Shown here: in pieces, positions 40,626 through 52,384 of the stretch | Position numbering within the stretch: the stretch's first letter is position 1 | How the letters are laid out: each line of letters starts with the position of its first letter | Source: Lepidostoma basale | Lineage: Eukaryota > Arthropoda > Insecta > Trichoptera > Lepidostomatidae | NCBI GenBank assembly: GCA_022606425.2 | Contig: JAHDVF020000010.1 | Location: 1,736,001 to 1,800,000, forward strand | Direction of reading: 5' to 3' | Length of the DNA stretch: 64,000 nt | Notes under the pieces: generated by a model | Told to the model about the DNA's origin: nothing | Seen by the model: the letters and a program-made list of their open reading frames with translations, nothing else | The model's database searches: none | Program-made: the position numbers and the translations under genes

Positions 40626-40639
40626 AAACGTTCCTGTAA

Positions 40640-41585
40640 AATACAAAAAAATAAACACACAAAAAATGAACGCCATGCCCAACAACGTGCTCGTATTTCC
40701 GCTTTCTGTTTGGACTTAAAATATACAAAACACATCAGAAAGAGAGTCTCGGTATGTAATGTGCATTTGTCATTATTTTTATTTTTTGTGTGCCCTTGTT
40801 CTGGATTGTTGGACGAAGGTCACCTCTAATGTCACGCCATGGCCATGCCTGCGTCACTGGTCGCGTTCTATGTATGTTTACTGAATAATTGCGGCTTTAA
40901 GTCGGCTCGGCGAGAGGGTGTTTGGTTTGAAGAAATGTGTTACGTTAATATAAACAAGTTTTTTTTTTACAAATATACCTATGCTTTGTTCGAATGCTCG
41001 ACGTCGTTATACATGAAATATCTCGTGTCATAAGGCTACGGTCACACCAAAGTGTTTTGGGTGGTGATTTGACAGCGACTTAGACTTTTGATATAACTAG
41101 ATTACATTAGAGGAATACTTCGATTCTCTCTGAAAGTAATTCGAAATGCACACGATGTGCATGCCCGCGATCGTTTCTGGATTATTTTAAATTCTGTTCT
41201 GATTATTGTTGTACGACAGTAGTGTAGAAAACCAAAGGAGAACAATTTGGTGTTGTTAATTGTGAAATTTTTAATGTGTGTGATAAATAAATTACATTAA
41301 AAGTTAAAACTTAGTACTGATTACGATTGAGGGGTAGAAAATATTTACTTCCGTGAATGTTTCACGGGTTGCTACTAGTTTATTTGAATTTCGTACATAT
41401 TATTGTTTAACTCTACACTCTACATTCCCATCTATCTATAAAGGTACACAACCCATTGCCAGTGGCGCTAGTTAAAATAAAAACATATTTCCTTTGACAT
41501 TTGTTTGGCGGTTTACCTGTTTCCATTACTACCAGTTTATTAGAAACTTTTTGAGTTAAAAAAAACTCCATTATTTTCAAATAAA
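40640..41585. other. Spacer without recognised gene
   Basis: AT-rich, with no repeat family match that I can see. The small frame at 40839-41033 has no domain. Confidence 0.4.
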
Positions 41586-41589
41586 TAAA

Positions 41590-42055
41590 AATAGCTTGGA
41601 CTTGGACGATCTTCTGGCTTACAGAAGTTCAGCTCATGTAGCTATTTCTCTTCCGTTTGATGGAACATTGTTGGAAGGTGATTTGGTGAATTGTTAGTTT
41701 ATGCGGGCATGATTTGTGTGGCCCGGAGTGTTCCTCTGAAGAAGGATCGATTTTGGACGCTTGTGGCGGCTGGAGAAGTTTGGGTCGTAATTTCAGAGGT
41801 CTATTATTGTGGGGTTAGGGAAGGGGATCCTTTGTAAAAACCTTCGTCAAGTTTCAGAATGAATAAATCTATCATCGGGATTCCCGATTCTAGGTGCAGT
41901 TGTGTGATCCTGGTCGATGAAGGCGCACCAAGCGATAAACGGATAGCCTTATATTGCAGGAATTGCAGTTTTCGTGTGTGACTCGAAGCTGCATAGCCCC
42001 AGATTGGGGCTGTGTAAGTGACGATCTTTTCAAATGATTTTATCTGAAAATGTCA
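41590..42055 (-). mobile_element. Jockey-like LINE, 3' coding and (CAAGTC)-family tail
   Basis: Minus strand: VTYTAPIWGYAASSHTRKLQ, FLQYKAIRLSLGAPSSTRIT, a typical Jockey RT C-terminal region, then the 3' UTR shared with 13160-13535 and 62155-62530 and the AGTCCAAG tail. It links those non-coding copies to a LINE. Confidence 0.65.
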
Positions 42056-42107
42056 CGCTATTGATTAAGTTTTTAAACATAACAAACGATCACGCCGTTT
42101 CACTGCA

Positions 42108-42320
42108 GGGGTAGGCAGAGAGAATGGACCGCCACACTACTCTATCTTGACACACCTCTCTAGATTCCTTCACATTCATACAACGAGTCATACGAGTACA
42201 CGCACGTCGATTCTTCCGACTTCTGACATGACCAATTTGTTTATTTTGGTCACGCCATGTTTTCCTCGGTCTACATCAACTCTGTTCTCCATTTACATCG
42301 TGAACGTATACTTTCTTAAT
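42108..42320 (-). mobile_element. Family A LINE 3' end fragment
   Basis: CACGCCGTTTCACTGCAGGG and TTGGTCACGCCATGTTTTCC are the reverse of the conserved family A end; no tail. Confidence 0.55.
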
Positions 42321-42489
42321 GTTTGATTTAATTATTATTTAAAATGAACTTCCATCAAGAGATTTCAGTAAAATGATTTGATTATATTATATTATTTTAT
42401 ATTTGTTGTAGGAAATAATTGACCTCCCTTTATTTTTTCTAATATTATTTGATATCGCTGTATGTTACCCTTAAAAAATAAATAAATAA

Positions 42490-42562
42490 ATAACAATAAT
42501 GAATTGGATGATTTACGAAGCGTCGTTTTTAAGAATTAATCATCCAAGGGCGCTGCAGGAAA
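42490..42562 (-). repeat. CR1/L2-like LINE 3' end (family F1)
   Basis: GAATTGGATGATTTACGAAG and GAATTAATCATCCAAGGGCG. Confidence 0.5.
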
Positions 42563-42564
42563 TG

Positions 42565-43045
42565 CTAACTAACTAACTAACTAACCATCACGCCGTCTCC
42601 CCGGAGGGGTAGGCAGAAAGAATGGAACGCTACACTGTTCTGTCCTGACATACTTCTCTCGATTCCTCTACATTCATACATCTAGTCATGCACGCACGTC
42701 GATTTCTCCGACTTCTCACGTGACCGACATTCAATATTTGATTGATTTGATCGTGCCACGTTTTCCTCGGCCTTCCTCTTTTTCTAGCCGTTTACATATA
42801 CCTTCTTTACCATTCTGTCTTCACTCATTCTTTCCATGTGTCCAAACTCTCTTAATGACCCTTTCCTTATTTTGTTCATAACACTTTCATTCGCACCACA
42901 TTCACTTCTTATACTTGCATTTGTCACTCTATTATATACAGATTTGCCACACATTCGTCTTAGAGATCTCATTTCCACTGCATTTATTTTACTTTCATCC
43001 TTATTTTGCCAGTTCCATGCTTCACTTCCATACATAAGGGAATGC
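42565..43045 (-). mobile_element. Family A LINE fragment with (GTTA)n tail
   Basis: Frame 42784-43035 reads MYGSEAWNWQNKDESKINAV, RMCGKSVYNRVTNASIRSEC. Tail TAACTAACTAAC at 42568-42583. Inverted relative to the next copy at 43672. Confidence 0.75.
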
Positions 43046-43495
43046 TAGCGTGATGAAAGTGTTTTTTTTTTTTAATATATGTTATTGATATCATAAATAA
43101 ATAAATATCTTTCAAAAATACAATTCTACAGGGTTTTTATGTAGATGAATCATCCATTGGGCGCGTAATATAAAGATCTGTAAGTGTAACAATAATTCTG
43201 TACCATATCATATACCTAATATAAACACGTCTTACTTTGTTCTTCAATTGGCTGTGCGTATAAATAACTAACGGCTTTAGTTATATTATATTACATCTCG
43301 GCGTTTCGAGTACAATAATGCTATCGTTTTCAGGTTCCGCGTAGACGACTGGTGTGGTCTGCATTGTTCAATTGAGATAAGCGCCGAGTGTTACTTGTCG
43401 TTGGTGATATTTGATAAGAAAAAATACGAACTCGATTTGATAAACATTGTATTTGCAATTGATGGACTAAGAATTTCTTCCAGAGATGGGCAAAC

Positions 43496-43555
43496 TTTAT
43501 TATAGCCATTAGAGCTGAACCTCTGTAAGTCAGACGATCCAAGTCCAAGAAGTTC
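43496..43555 (+). repeat. Short (CAAGTC)-family LINE 3' end
   Basis: AGAGCTGAACCTCTGTAAGT and CCAAGTCCAAG. Confidence 0.45.
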
Positions 43556-43671
43556 ATTGTAAATCAGCGTTTTTCAACCTTTATGCTACTACGCCTCCCC
43601 GAAAAAAACGTTTTCTGCGCCTCTGTATCTCTTATTTAAAAAAATAATAATTAGACTAATATAGACTGGTT

Positions 43672-44590
43672 TTGATCGTTGAGCTGAAAGAGTTGGATGT
43701 AGGTGCCAAAATGAGCGGAGTGTCAGTAAGCTGTCTCTTGTATGCGGATGACGCTGTCCTTCTTACAGACAACGAGCATGAATTACAAGTCCTGGTGAAT
43801 TGTATGTATGAGGTATGCATGCGAAATGATCTGATGATGAATGTTAATAAGTCCAAGGTAATGATTTTTGAAAAGGAAGAAACCATGACAGTCTGCAACA
43901 TTAGCGTGAATGGTGAAAATTTGGAACAAGTAGTTGAGTTCGTGTATATAGGTAGTATTTTTACAAGAGATGGGCGAGTGGAGAGGGATATTGAAAGAAG
44001 GGTTAGGGCAGGCAACAAAGTAAATGGTGCACTTAAAGTTGTCATCGCAAACAAAAACCTATCCAAAAAAGCTAGAATGGCAGTGCACAATGGTGTTCTT
44101 CTACCGACCCTTATGTATGGATGCGAAGCATGGAACTGGCAAAAGAAGGATGAAAGTAGAATAAATGCAGTTGAAATGAGATATCTTAGACGAATGTGTG
44201 GATACTCTGTGTATGATAGAGTGTCGAATGAAAATATAAGAAGAGAATGCGGTGCGAATGATGGTGTCATGAACAAAATAATGAAAGGATCATTAAGATG
44301 GTTTGGACATATGGAAAGAATGAATGAAGAAAGAATGGTAAAAAAATGATATGTTAATGATGTAAATGGAACCAGAAATAGAGGAAGACCGAGGAAAACG
44401 TGGCACGATCAAATAAATCAAATATTGAATGTCGGCCACGTGAGGAGTCTGAGAAATCGACGCGCGTGCATGACACGATGTATGAATGTTGAGGAAGCTA
44501 GAGAAATATGTCAGGAAAGAAAATTGTGGCAGTCCATTCTTTCTGCCTACCCCTTCGGGGAGACGGCGTGATGGTTAGTTAGTTAGTTAG
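43672..44590 (+). mobile_element. Family A LINE, longest copy, with RT palm motif
   Basis: The 225-codon frame 43672-44349 includes VSCLLYADDAVLLTDNEHEL (RT motif C, catalytic YADD intact), VMIFEKEETMTVCNISVNGE, FTRDGRVERDIERRV, LMYGCEAWNWQKKDE and LRWFGHMERMNEE. A stop at 44347 replaces the LYVNDVNG continuation, then coding resumes to the FGETA end. Tail (GTTA)n at 44570-44590. Most like RTE-type elements by eye, but the clade is unproven. Confidence 0.8.
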
Positions 44591-44766
44591 ACTGGTTTTA
44601 AATAATAAAAAAATTATTACACAAAAAAAACTGTAAATTACCATTAATAGAATAATAACAACGTTATGCTTTAACAAATACGTTCGTGTATATTTATTTT
44701 TAGATAATCCATTGTTTTAGCGGAAACACTTTGATATTTCAACATTATTGACTCTTTAAATAAAAA

Positions 44767-44963
44767 ACTTTGTTATAAATATCACAACTAATTATATTTT
44801 GTCGCGATAGCTGTTTCGCTAACCGATGTTAGCATTGTCAGGTCTTACAATTAACTCAACTCATTCACGTTCACGTTGATTGTAAGACCCGACTATGATA
44901 ACATCGGTTAGCGAAACAGCTGTCGCGACAAAAATTAATCAATTGTGATATTTATAACAAAGT
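44767..44963. repeat. Inverted repeat carrying two hammerhead-like motifs
   Basis: Arms 44767-44851 and 44879-44963 (~85 bp) around a 27-bp spacer. Each arm holds GCTAACATCGGTTAGC-like helix II (one mismatch in the right arm) and GAAACAGCTGTC-like stem III plus cleavage site, with a mutated CTGANGA box (CTGACAA; CCGACTA). Confidence 0.65.
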
Positions 44964-44984
44964 TTTATTTATTTAAACAGTTAA

Positions 44985-45240
44985 TAATAATAATAATATG
45001 CTAACTTTTAAAGCGCCGTTTTTGTGATGTAATCAGCTCAAGGGCGCATTAAGACGTGTTTTAAATCTAAATGTGAACGCTGCATCTGATTGATATTCAC
45101 CATCGATTCGAAAGTATAATAGAACAAAATATGCAAGTTTTAAATTGGGTATGAAATATGAAAAAGATGGAATTTTAGCTTCAGATCCCCGAAATTTGTA
45201 CTAGGGCAACGCTTCGGCTCAAGTAATCTTCCTATTGCCG
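44985..45240 (-). mobile_element. CR1/L2-like LINE fragment (family F2)
   Basis: (TAA)n tail at 44985, the TTAAAGCGCCGTTTTTGTGA end, then coding remnants up to TACTAGGGCAACGCTTCGGC, matching 57860-58190 in reverse. Confidence 0.6.
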
Positions 45241-46035
45241 AGGAGAGTAAATGATTCAATGATGAAAGTCGGAAAGTCAAAGATTATGGTTTTTGAAAGG
45301 GAAGAACAAATGACAGTTTATAACATAAATGTGAACGAAGGGAATTTGGAGCAGGTGAGTGAATTTGTGTATTTAGGTAGCATGTTCACAGCGGATGGCC
45401 GAACGGATAGTGACGTCGAAAGAAGGGTTGGTGCGGGTAACAAAGTGAATGGAGCTTTAAAAATAGTTATTGGAAACAAGAATTTATCAATGAAAGTGAA
45501 AACGGCCGTTCACAATGGAGTTCTGGTCCCAACCCTAATGTATGGAAGCGAAGCATGGAACTGACAGAAGAAGGATGAGAGCAGAATAAATGCGGTAGAG
45601 ATGAGCTCCCTAAGACGCGTGTGTGGTAGAACGATATACGACAGAATCTCAAATACTGATATAAGAAAGGAATGTAGAGCGGAAGAAGGTATTATGAACA
45701 AAATTATGAAAGGATCGCTGCGTTGGTTCGGATATATGGAGAGAGAATGGTTAAGAAAGTATACGCGAATGGATGGAGAGAGAATGGTTAAGAAAGTATA
45801 CGTTAATGTTGTAAATGGAGTGCCGAGTCGAGGCAGACCGAGGAAAACATGGCATGAACAAAATAATCAAATTTTAAAGGTTGGTCATGTCAGAAGCCGG
45901 AAGAATCGACGTGCGTGTATGACTCGCTGTATGAATGTGGAGGAAGCTAGAGAGGTATGTCAGGATAGAGTAGTGTGGCGGTCCATTCTCTCTTCCTACC
46001 CCTGCGGGGAAACGGCGTGATGGTTTGTTGTGTTG
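45240..46035 (+). mobile_element. Family A LINE fragment with internal 37-bp duplication
   Basis: Frames 45235-45564 and 45601-46020 give MVFEREEQMTVYNINVNEGN, a stop in the WN|QKKD motif (TGA at 45562), then MSSLRRVCGRTIYDRISNTD to CGETA. ATGGAGAGAGAATGGTTAAG occurs twice, 37 bp apart (45736 and 45773). More diverged than the 31 kb and 44 kb copies. Confidence 0.75.
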
Positions 46036-46411
46036 TTGTTGTTGTTGTTCTCTAACATGAGCGAGTATCTCGCCTCGTGGGGACTCCATATCACTGAATC
46101 ACACTCGAGCCGGCTCCGGACCAATGAGTTATACAGAATTCGCAAAACATGTTAATGTTAAAACAACAATTTGAAAAGGATGCCTAAATTTTTATCGCTT
46201 GGGGTCCCTACTTGAGTTGACCTACCTCCAACACTGATCAAGGGAGCATTAATACTTCTAGCGAGTCCACGTGGACGAGATTCGAACTAAGCGTTTGGAA
46301 TTTACGAGTAGAACCGAACCAACGACGCGCCGCACTTGAAGGGAAACGAGTATGTTGGTGACGATTGAAATGAACACAAGGTTATTTGAACGGCCCGTGA
46401 AAAAAAAAACC

Positions 46412-46930
46412 TAACTAACTAACTAACCATCACGCCATTTCCCCGGAGGGGTAGGCAGAGAGGATGGATCGCCACAATGGCCTGTCCTGGCATACCTCTC
46501 GAAATTCCTCTACATTCATACATCGTACCATGCACGCACGTCGATTATTCAGACTTCGAATGTGGCCGCCTTTAAGGATTTGATTAATTTGGTCATGCCA
46601 TGTTTTCCTCGGTCGTCCTCGGCTTCTTTTCACACTCACGCTGCTTGTGTACAACTTTTTAACCATTCTACTCTCATCCATTCGTTCCATATGTCCAAAC
46701 CATCTCAGGGATCCTTTTTTAATTTTATTCATGATGCAGTCATCTGCCTTACATTTCTTTCTTATTTCATCGTTCGGTATTCTATCATATAACGTTTTCC
46801 CGCAATTCTTCTTAGTGATCTCATTTCTACGGCGTTTATCCTGTTTTCATCCTTATTTTGCCAGCTCCAAGCTTCACTTCCATACGTGAGGGTTGGCACT
46901 CGAACTCCATTGTGTACTGCCATCTTTGCT
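46412..46930 (-). mobile_element. Family A LINE subfamily copy with (GTTA)n tail
   Basis: Frame 46430-46732 gives MNKIKKGSLRWFGHMERMDE, LYTSSVSVKRSRGRPRKTWH to SGEMA. The TSSVSVK spacer distinguishes this subfamily (shared with 56735-57125) from the NDVNGTRN copies. Confidence 0.75.
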
Positions 46931-47109
46931 TCTGTGGATATATTTCTATTTGCAGTAATGACGAAAATAAAACAGAGATGATTTAATTTCTGATACTATG
47001 TAATTCATACAAATATAATGTTTTATGAGGAAATAATTAATTCTGAAATAGCTTTATTTCATCTGGAACAAAAATCTGGAAAAAAAAACTGGAAAAATCT
47101 GGAAAATTT

Positions 47110-47778
47110 AATCTGGAACAAGTGGATGAATTTGTTCATTTAGGAAGTATGTTTACAAATGATGGGAGGGTGGAGAAGGATACTGAAAGAAGCGTTGGGG
47201 CAGGCAACAGAGTAAATGGTGCACTTAATGTTGTCATCGCAAACAAAAGCCTATCCAAAAAAGCTAAGATGGCAGTGCATAATGGTGTTCTTGTACCGAC
47301 CCTTACGTATGGAAGTGAAGCATGGAACTGGCAAAATAAGGATGAAAATAGAATAAATGCAGTAGAAATGAGATCTCTAAGACGGATGTGTGGCAAATCT
47401 GTGTATGATAAAGTGACAAATGCAAGTATAAAAAGTGAATGTGGTGCGAATGAAAGTGTTAGGAACAAAATAAGGAAAGGGTCATAAAGATGGTTTGGAC
47501 ACATGGAAAGAATGAGTGAAGACAGAATGATAAAGAAGGTATATGCAAACGGCGTGAACGGAGCTAGAAATAGAGGAAGACCGAGGAAAACGTGGCACGA
47601 TCAAATCAATCAAATATCGAACGTCGGTCACGTGAAGAGTCGGAGAAATCGACGTGGGTGCATGACAAGATGTATGAATGTAGAGGAATCGAGAGAAGTA
47701 TGACAGGACAGAACTGTGTGGCGTTCCATTCTTTCTGCCTACCCCTCCGGGAGACGGCGTGATGGTTAGTTAGTTAAT
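47110..47778 (+). mobile_element. Family A LINE fragment with (GTTA)n tail
   Basis: EFVHLGSMFTNDGRVEKDTE, VVIANKSLSKKAKMAVHNGV, then a stop (47485-47487) at RKGS and continuation MERMSEDRMIKKVYANGVNG. Confidence 0.75.
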
Positions 47779-48009
47779 TAGCTTTATTTCAAATTTTGTG
47801 GAATGAGCTCTGGGCGATAAAGAGGTAGCCTTATCACATAGTGTCAGTGTTTCAGGAATATCTATACTGTCAATTGTATATTATTTGTATTTTGTTTTGT
47901 GCAGCCTTGCCTTTAACATGGTATTATCCAATTCTATCCCATTTCTCAATATCCATGAACTCATATCAGCCTTTTGAGAGTTTTAAGTCGGAGCAGGATT
48001 GAGGATTTT

Positions 48010-48085
48010 ATAATAATAATAAATTGGATAATTTATAGAGTGCCATTTTAATAAATTACTCATCTCAAGGGCGCTGTAGAATATG
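48010..48085 (-). repeat. CR1/L2-like LINE 3' end (family F1)
   Basis: AATTGGATAATTTATAGAGTG and CATCTCAAGGGCGCTGTAG, truncated directly upstream of a family A copy. Confidence 0.5.
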
Positions 48086-48114
48086 CTCCGTTTTATGAAC
48101 AAGATAATAATTAC

Positions 48115-48542
48115 ACTTAAAGTTGTCATCGCAAACAAAAACCTATCCAAAAAAGCTAGAATGGCAGATGAATGAATGAAAATATAAGAAGTGAATGCGG
48201 TGCGAATGATGGTGTCATGAACAAAATAATGAAAGGATCATTAAGATGGTTTGGACATATGGAAAGAATGAATGAAGAAAGCATGGTAAAAAAATTATAT
48301 GTTAATGATGTAAATGGTACCAGAAATAGAGGAAGACGAAGGAAAACGTGGCACGATTAAATAAATCAAATATTGAATGTCGGTCATGTGAGGAGTCAGA
48401 GAAATCGACGCGCGTGCATGACACGATGTATGAATGTTGAGGAAGCGAGAGAAATATGTCAGGAAAGAAAGGTGTGGAAGTCCATTCTTTCTGCCTACCC
48501 CTTCGGGAAGACGGCGTGATGGTTAGTTTGTTAGTTAGTTTA
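48115..48542 (+). mobile_element. Family A LINE with internal deletion
   Basis: AAAGTTGTCATCGCAAACAA, then a jump from AGAATGGCAG to ATGAATGAATGAAAATATAA, removing about 140 bp. Resumes NENIRSECGANDGVMNKIMK. Tail at 48520-48542. Confidence 0.7.
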
Positions 48543-48862
48543 AAAAATAAAAAATTGAAATAACAAAAACTAACCATCACGCCGTATCTTGTTTTTTTTC
48601 TAGTTAACAATTAACATAAGGTTAGAATATATAAAATAATATTTGACACATAAAAAATAATATTTTAAACTTTTTTGGCAAATATAAATCTTAGACCTAA
48701 TTGTATAATTACCATTCTGTCGAAATAGCTTTCAACAATTATAAACTTGTGGGAGAATCAACAAATATTCATGTATTTTTAAATTTTATACGTAATTGGC
48801 TTCCTCCACAAGATTTCAGTAAAAACAATATGTTTTTTAAATAAAAAATTCAATTCAGAATT

Positions 48863-49100
48863 ACTAACTAACTAACCATCACGGCGCGGCGTCTCCCCGA
48901 AGGAACAGGCAGAAAGAATGAACTGCCACACTTATCTTTCCTGACATATTTCTCTTGCTTCCTCAACATTCATAGATCGTGCAATGCACGCGCGTCGATT
49001 TCTCTGACTCCTTACATGGCCGACATTCAATATTTGATTTATTTGATCGTGCCACGTTTTCCTCGGTCTTCCTCAATTTCTGGTTCCATTTACATCTTTA
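48863..49100 (-). mobile_element. Family A LINE 3' end fragment
   Basis: CTAACTAACCATCACGGCGC tail at 48865, through ATTTGATCGTGCCACGTTTT to CTGGTTCCATTTACATC. Confidence 0.7.
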
Positions 49101-49107
49101 ACATATT

Positions 49108-49560
49108 TAGTATGAGGGCTGCACCTGATGTAGTCGATCACCCCTTCCTATCAGGAAATGATAATTTGAAATGGTGCGTTTCGAGTCTCGATCTAAACTC
49201 TGACTGATTATCTATGCACTTAAGGTCTGCTGGAAGGGCCGGCTACCGCGAAGGCTCGGTTGCCAAAGTTTGTGCTTGGATAGCGTTTTGGCACAGTCAA
49301 TCTACCGATCGCAGAAGACTTAGCTGATCGCAATGTAGACTGCCTGGCATTCAGGTTCTCGTTGATGCAGAGTTCAGATATATTAGCTGGTGCCATTCCA
49401 TGCAACGCCTTATAGACCGTCCAGCAGAGCTTGTATTGTTTCCTTTCTGGATATTTCAGCCAGTGGAGCCCTTAAGATGCTGCGTTATGTGACATCTCTT
49501 TGGCACACCCCTTAACAGTCTTGCTGCTGCATTGAATGCAGACTGGAGTTTATTTGTTTG
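49108..49560 (-). mobile_element. CR1/L2-like LINE fragment
   Basis: Minus frame MHGMAPANISELCINENLNA, RQSTLRSAKSSAIGRLTVPK and FGNRAFAVAGPSSRP, the C-terminal region of CR1/L2-type RTs (compare 57700-57900 and 59364-59648). Confidence 0.65.
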
Positions 49561-50054
49561 CTGTTGGAGAGTTGGCGTAGACTAGAAACGTCAATTACCA
49601 CAACTGATTTAATTGGTAAATTTGAGATTAACTTTTCATATTATAATATATATCAAAACTTTTAAAATTCATGTCATCCTGATTATCGTAATTGTAAATT
49701 TAAAAAGCATTTGCTACAAATCCAGTTTTACTACCAGCGCGCTGGAGCGTCTATGCTGGTGGTGAAACTGGATTTGGATTCTTGAGTCTTTAGATACAGG
49801 TTTCCTCATGCCATTGTTGGAAGAATCAGCCCATGCCATATAGATGACACGAGATTCGTGTATATTCGATTCGCGATAAGGTTTGGTCAGTATATATGAT
49901 CGATCTGCCTACTTGCTTATAACGTTGCCAACGGAATCCGGCTCCCCTTATTATTTTCCATAAACTTGTCCTTTCACCGTAAAATTTAATAGATTCCTTG
50001 ATGGCAGCAAGTACATTATTGAGTGTCGAATTTTTTTTATGAATGATTTGGTAA

Positions 50055-50838
50055 TTATAAATACAACGCCTTATTATCGAAGTCTGATAACCTGTGCCTT
50101 CTTTTTGCAAAGCCTAGCCTTCTTGTAGCTCTTGCTGCCTCAATTCTGAATTTTATCTCTACATCTGGGTCAAGAGATTGTGTTCGTATGCTGCCGAGGT
50201 ATTTAAAATTTTCCACCCTTTCAACGTTACGGCCGTTCAAATGAATTAACCACCCACCATGGGTGAAAATCCAGGATTCGTATACAAGTATAAGTCATTC
50301 ACAAAATATTTGCAATACTGAAGCTACATTTAATAAAATTAAATTACTCTTCTGCAATGATAACGTAAATTTGAGACTCCGCCAGAGAATGATCAAATGC
50401 TATGTGTGGTCTGTTTTATTGTATGGATGTGAAACGTGGACCTTAAAAGTCAACTCAATGAACAGACTGGAAGCTTTTGAAATGTGTCTCTATCGCCAAA
50501 TGCTCAGAATTATCTGGACACACATGATTACCAATAACGAAGTCCTGAGGCGAGCTAGAGTTGACAGGGAGCTGTTATCAACTATCAAGGTTCGGAAGAT
50601 TTCATATCTGGGTCATACTCGTATATTGCGTGGGGTAAAGTACCAACTTCTCCAACTGATATTGAAAGAGAAAATTGAGGGACGCCGAGGGACCGGTAGG
50701 TCATCAGCATCAGTCAGGACCGGCATCCGAAGTGTGGAGGAGCTGTTCCGAGGAGCGCAGGACAGGGACAGGTTCGCCGAGGTGATCGCCAACGCTGGGG
50801 GGACCCGACAGGGCACTTGAAGAAGAAGAAGAAGTCTT
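50055..50838 (+). mobile_element. Family B LINE with inverted 5' segment
   Basis: Plus strand 50310-50820: TFNKIKLLFCNDNVNLRLRQ, YVWSVLLYGCETWTLKVNSM, RRARVDRELLSTIKVRKIS, with a (GAA)n tail at 50817-50838. Minus strand 50125-50250 holds the preceding coding (MNGRNVERVENFKYLGSIRT and on). Opposite orientation of adjacent parts of one element suggests twin priming. The 64-bp unknown repeat 50243-50306 sits at the switch. Confidence 0.75.
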
Positions 50839-51055
50839 CTTGTGAGACATTATGGCATCCGACAATTCTTTTTTTGAAAAGTCGTGTGCAACTCTTTGTA
50901 CCTACTGTTATTTTCGCCAATTCTGTTGCCTTAGAAACTTTATCCAGCGCCAAGACGATCTAAAATAATATTAATATATTTGCTTTTTCTAATTTGTTGT
51001 TTTATTCATCATAATTGATATTTTATAAATATTATGAATAATTATGAAAAACCTA

Positions 51056-51115
51056 TGTGGTAATCTATCATTTCTGCCTACCTCTTATGGGAAACGGCGT
51101 GATGTTTAGTTGGTT
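51056..51115 (+). repeat. Family A LINE 3' end scrap
   Basis: CATTTCTGCCTACCTCTTAT and GGCGTGATG. Confidence 0.4.
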
Positions 51116-51254
51116 TGTAAATTTTGTTAGTAAAAAAGTAATATAAAATATTCCGCAATATAAGCCGCCTATTACGTCATTAATCACTGTAATGTGTACA
51201 TACTAATACACTTAGGTATATATATCTGTATGCATATTAGCTGAAACATTCTCT

Positions 51255-52175
51255 TCTCTGGTTTCAATCCTGGGATTGGTTTGCAGCAATTTCCTCCATT
51301 ATTCTCTTCCATTTTTCCCTGTCTTGTGCGGCTCTTTTGAAATCTGCATATGATGAGCAGCGTACGTCCACCAACAGGTCCTCCAGATACTCTCGGCGTG
51401 GGCGTCCCCTAGAGTTTGTCCCCTCGATCATACCCTCCATTATGGCATGCAAGAGACCTTCTTGACGTATTACATGGCCGATCCATCTTGCACGCCTTTC
51501 GGACAAGGTCCTGAGCAGGTGCCTTCCTCCTTCGATTCCTTGAAGAACTTCCTCATTCGTGATGTGGTCTCTCCAGGAAATTCCAAAGAGTCTTCTATAG
51601 GACCACATCTCAAAAGCCTCTAGTCTCCGCTTATCCCTTTCGGATAGGCACCATGTCTCGCAGCCGTACATCAAGACACTCCATACATAGGTCTTGATGA
51701 GGAGTATTCTCAGTTTTAGGTCTATATTATTTGACTCTATTATTTTCGACCTTTTATTAAATGCAAGCCTAGCCTGATGTATACGGCTGTCGACCTCGCT
51801 CTTAGACCGACCGTCCCATGTTATTTTGCTCCCGAGGTAGACAAACTCCTTGGTGTTCTTTAGTGGAACTCCTGACATCACTACTCTCATCTGATGTTGC
51901 GTTCGGCCTACAGTCAGCAGCTTTGTTTTGTCCTTATTTATCTTCATGTTGTAGCTATCTTGAAGAATGTCTTGCAAAGTATCTAAGGCCTCCTGCAGTT
52001 CCTCCTCACTTTCAGCAACCATAGCAATATCGTCAGCAAACCTTATCATGTCTATCTTTTGCCCGTGTATCCTTACACCTTCTCTGTGACTCATTCTCTC
52101 TCTCAAGTCGTCAATCGCATTCTGTATGTAAACGTTAAAAAGAGCGTTCTGAAACATTATAAAATCGAATATAAA
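51255..52175 (-). mobile_element. LINE (family D), 5' truncated, long open RT frame
   Basis: The 305-codon frame 51264-52181 has no stop: MIRFADDIAMVAESEEELQE (RT motif C FADD intact), LQDSYNMKINKDKTKLLTVG, EFVYLGSKITWDGRSKSEVD, VWSVLMYGCETWCLSERDKR, RARWIGHVIRQEGLLHAIME and RGRPRREYLEDLL. The first ~10 residues come from flanking DNA. An open frame with an intact palm box points to a young insertion. It abuts the CA array at its 5' side. Confidence 0.82.
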
Positions 52176-52178
52176 AAT

Positions 52179-52382
52179 CATTCACACACACACACACGCA
52201 CATACACGCAAACACACACATTCACACATACACATACAGACACATACATACACACAGAGATATACACATACACACAAAACAGACACACACACAAAACAGA
52301 CACACACACAAACAAACACACGTACACACACACACACATTCACACACACAAACACACACAGACATATACATACACACAGAGT
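52179..52382. repeat. (CA)n-rich microsatellite
   Basis: About 200 bp of CA/CACG/CATA repeats. The plus frame across it (HTHTHT...) is a repeat translation. Confidence 0.93.
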
Positions 52383-52384
52383 AT

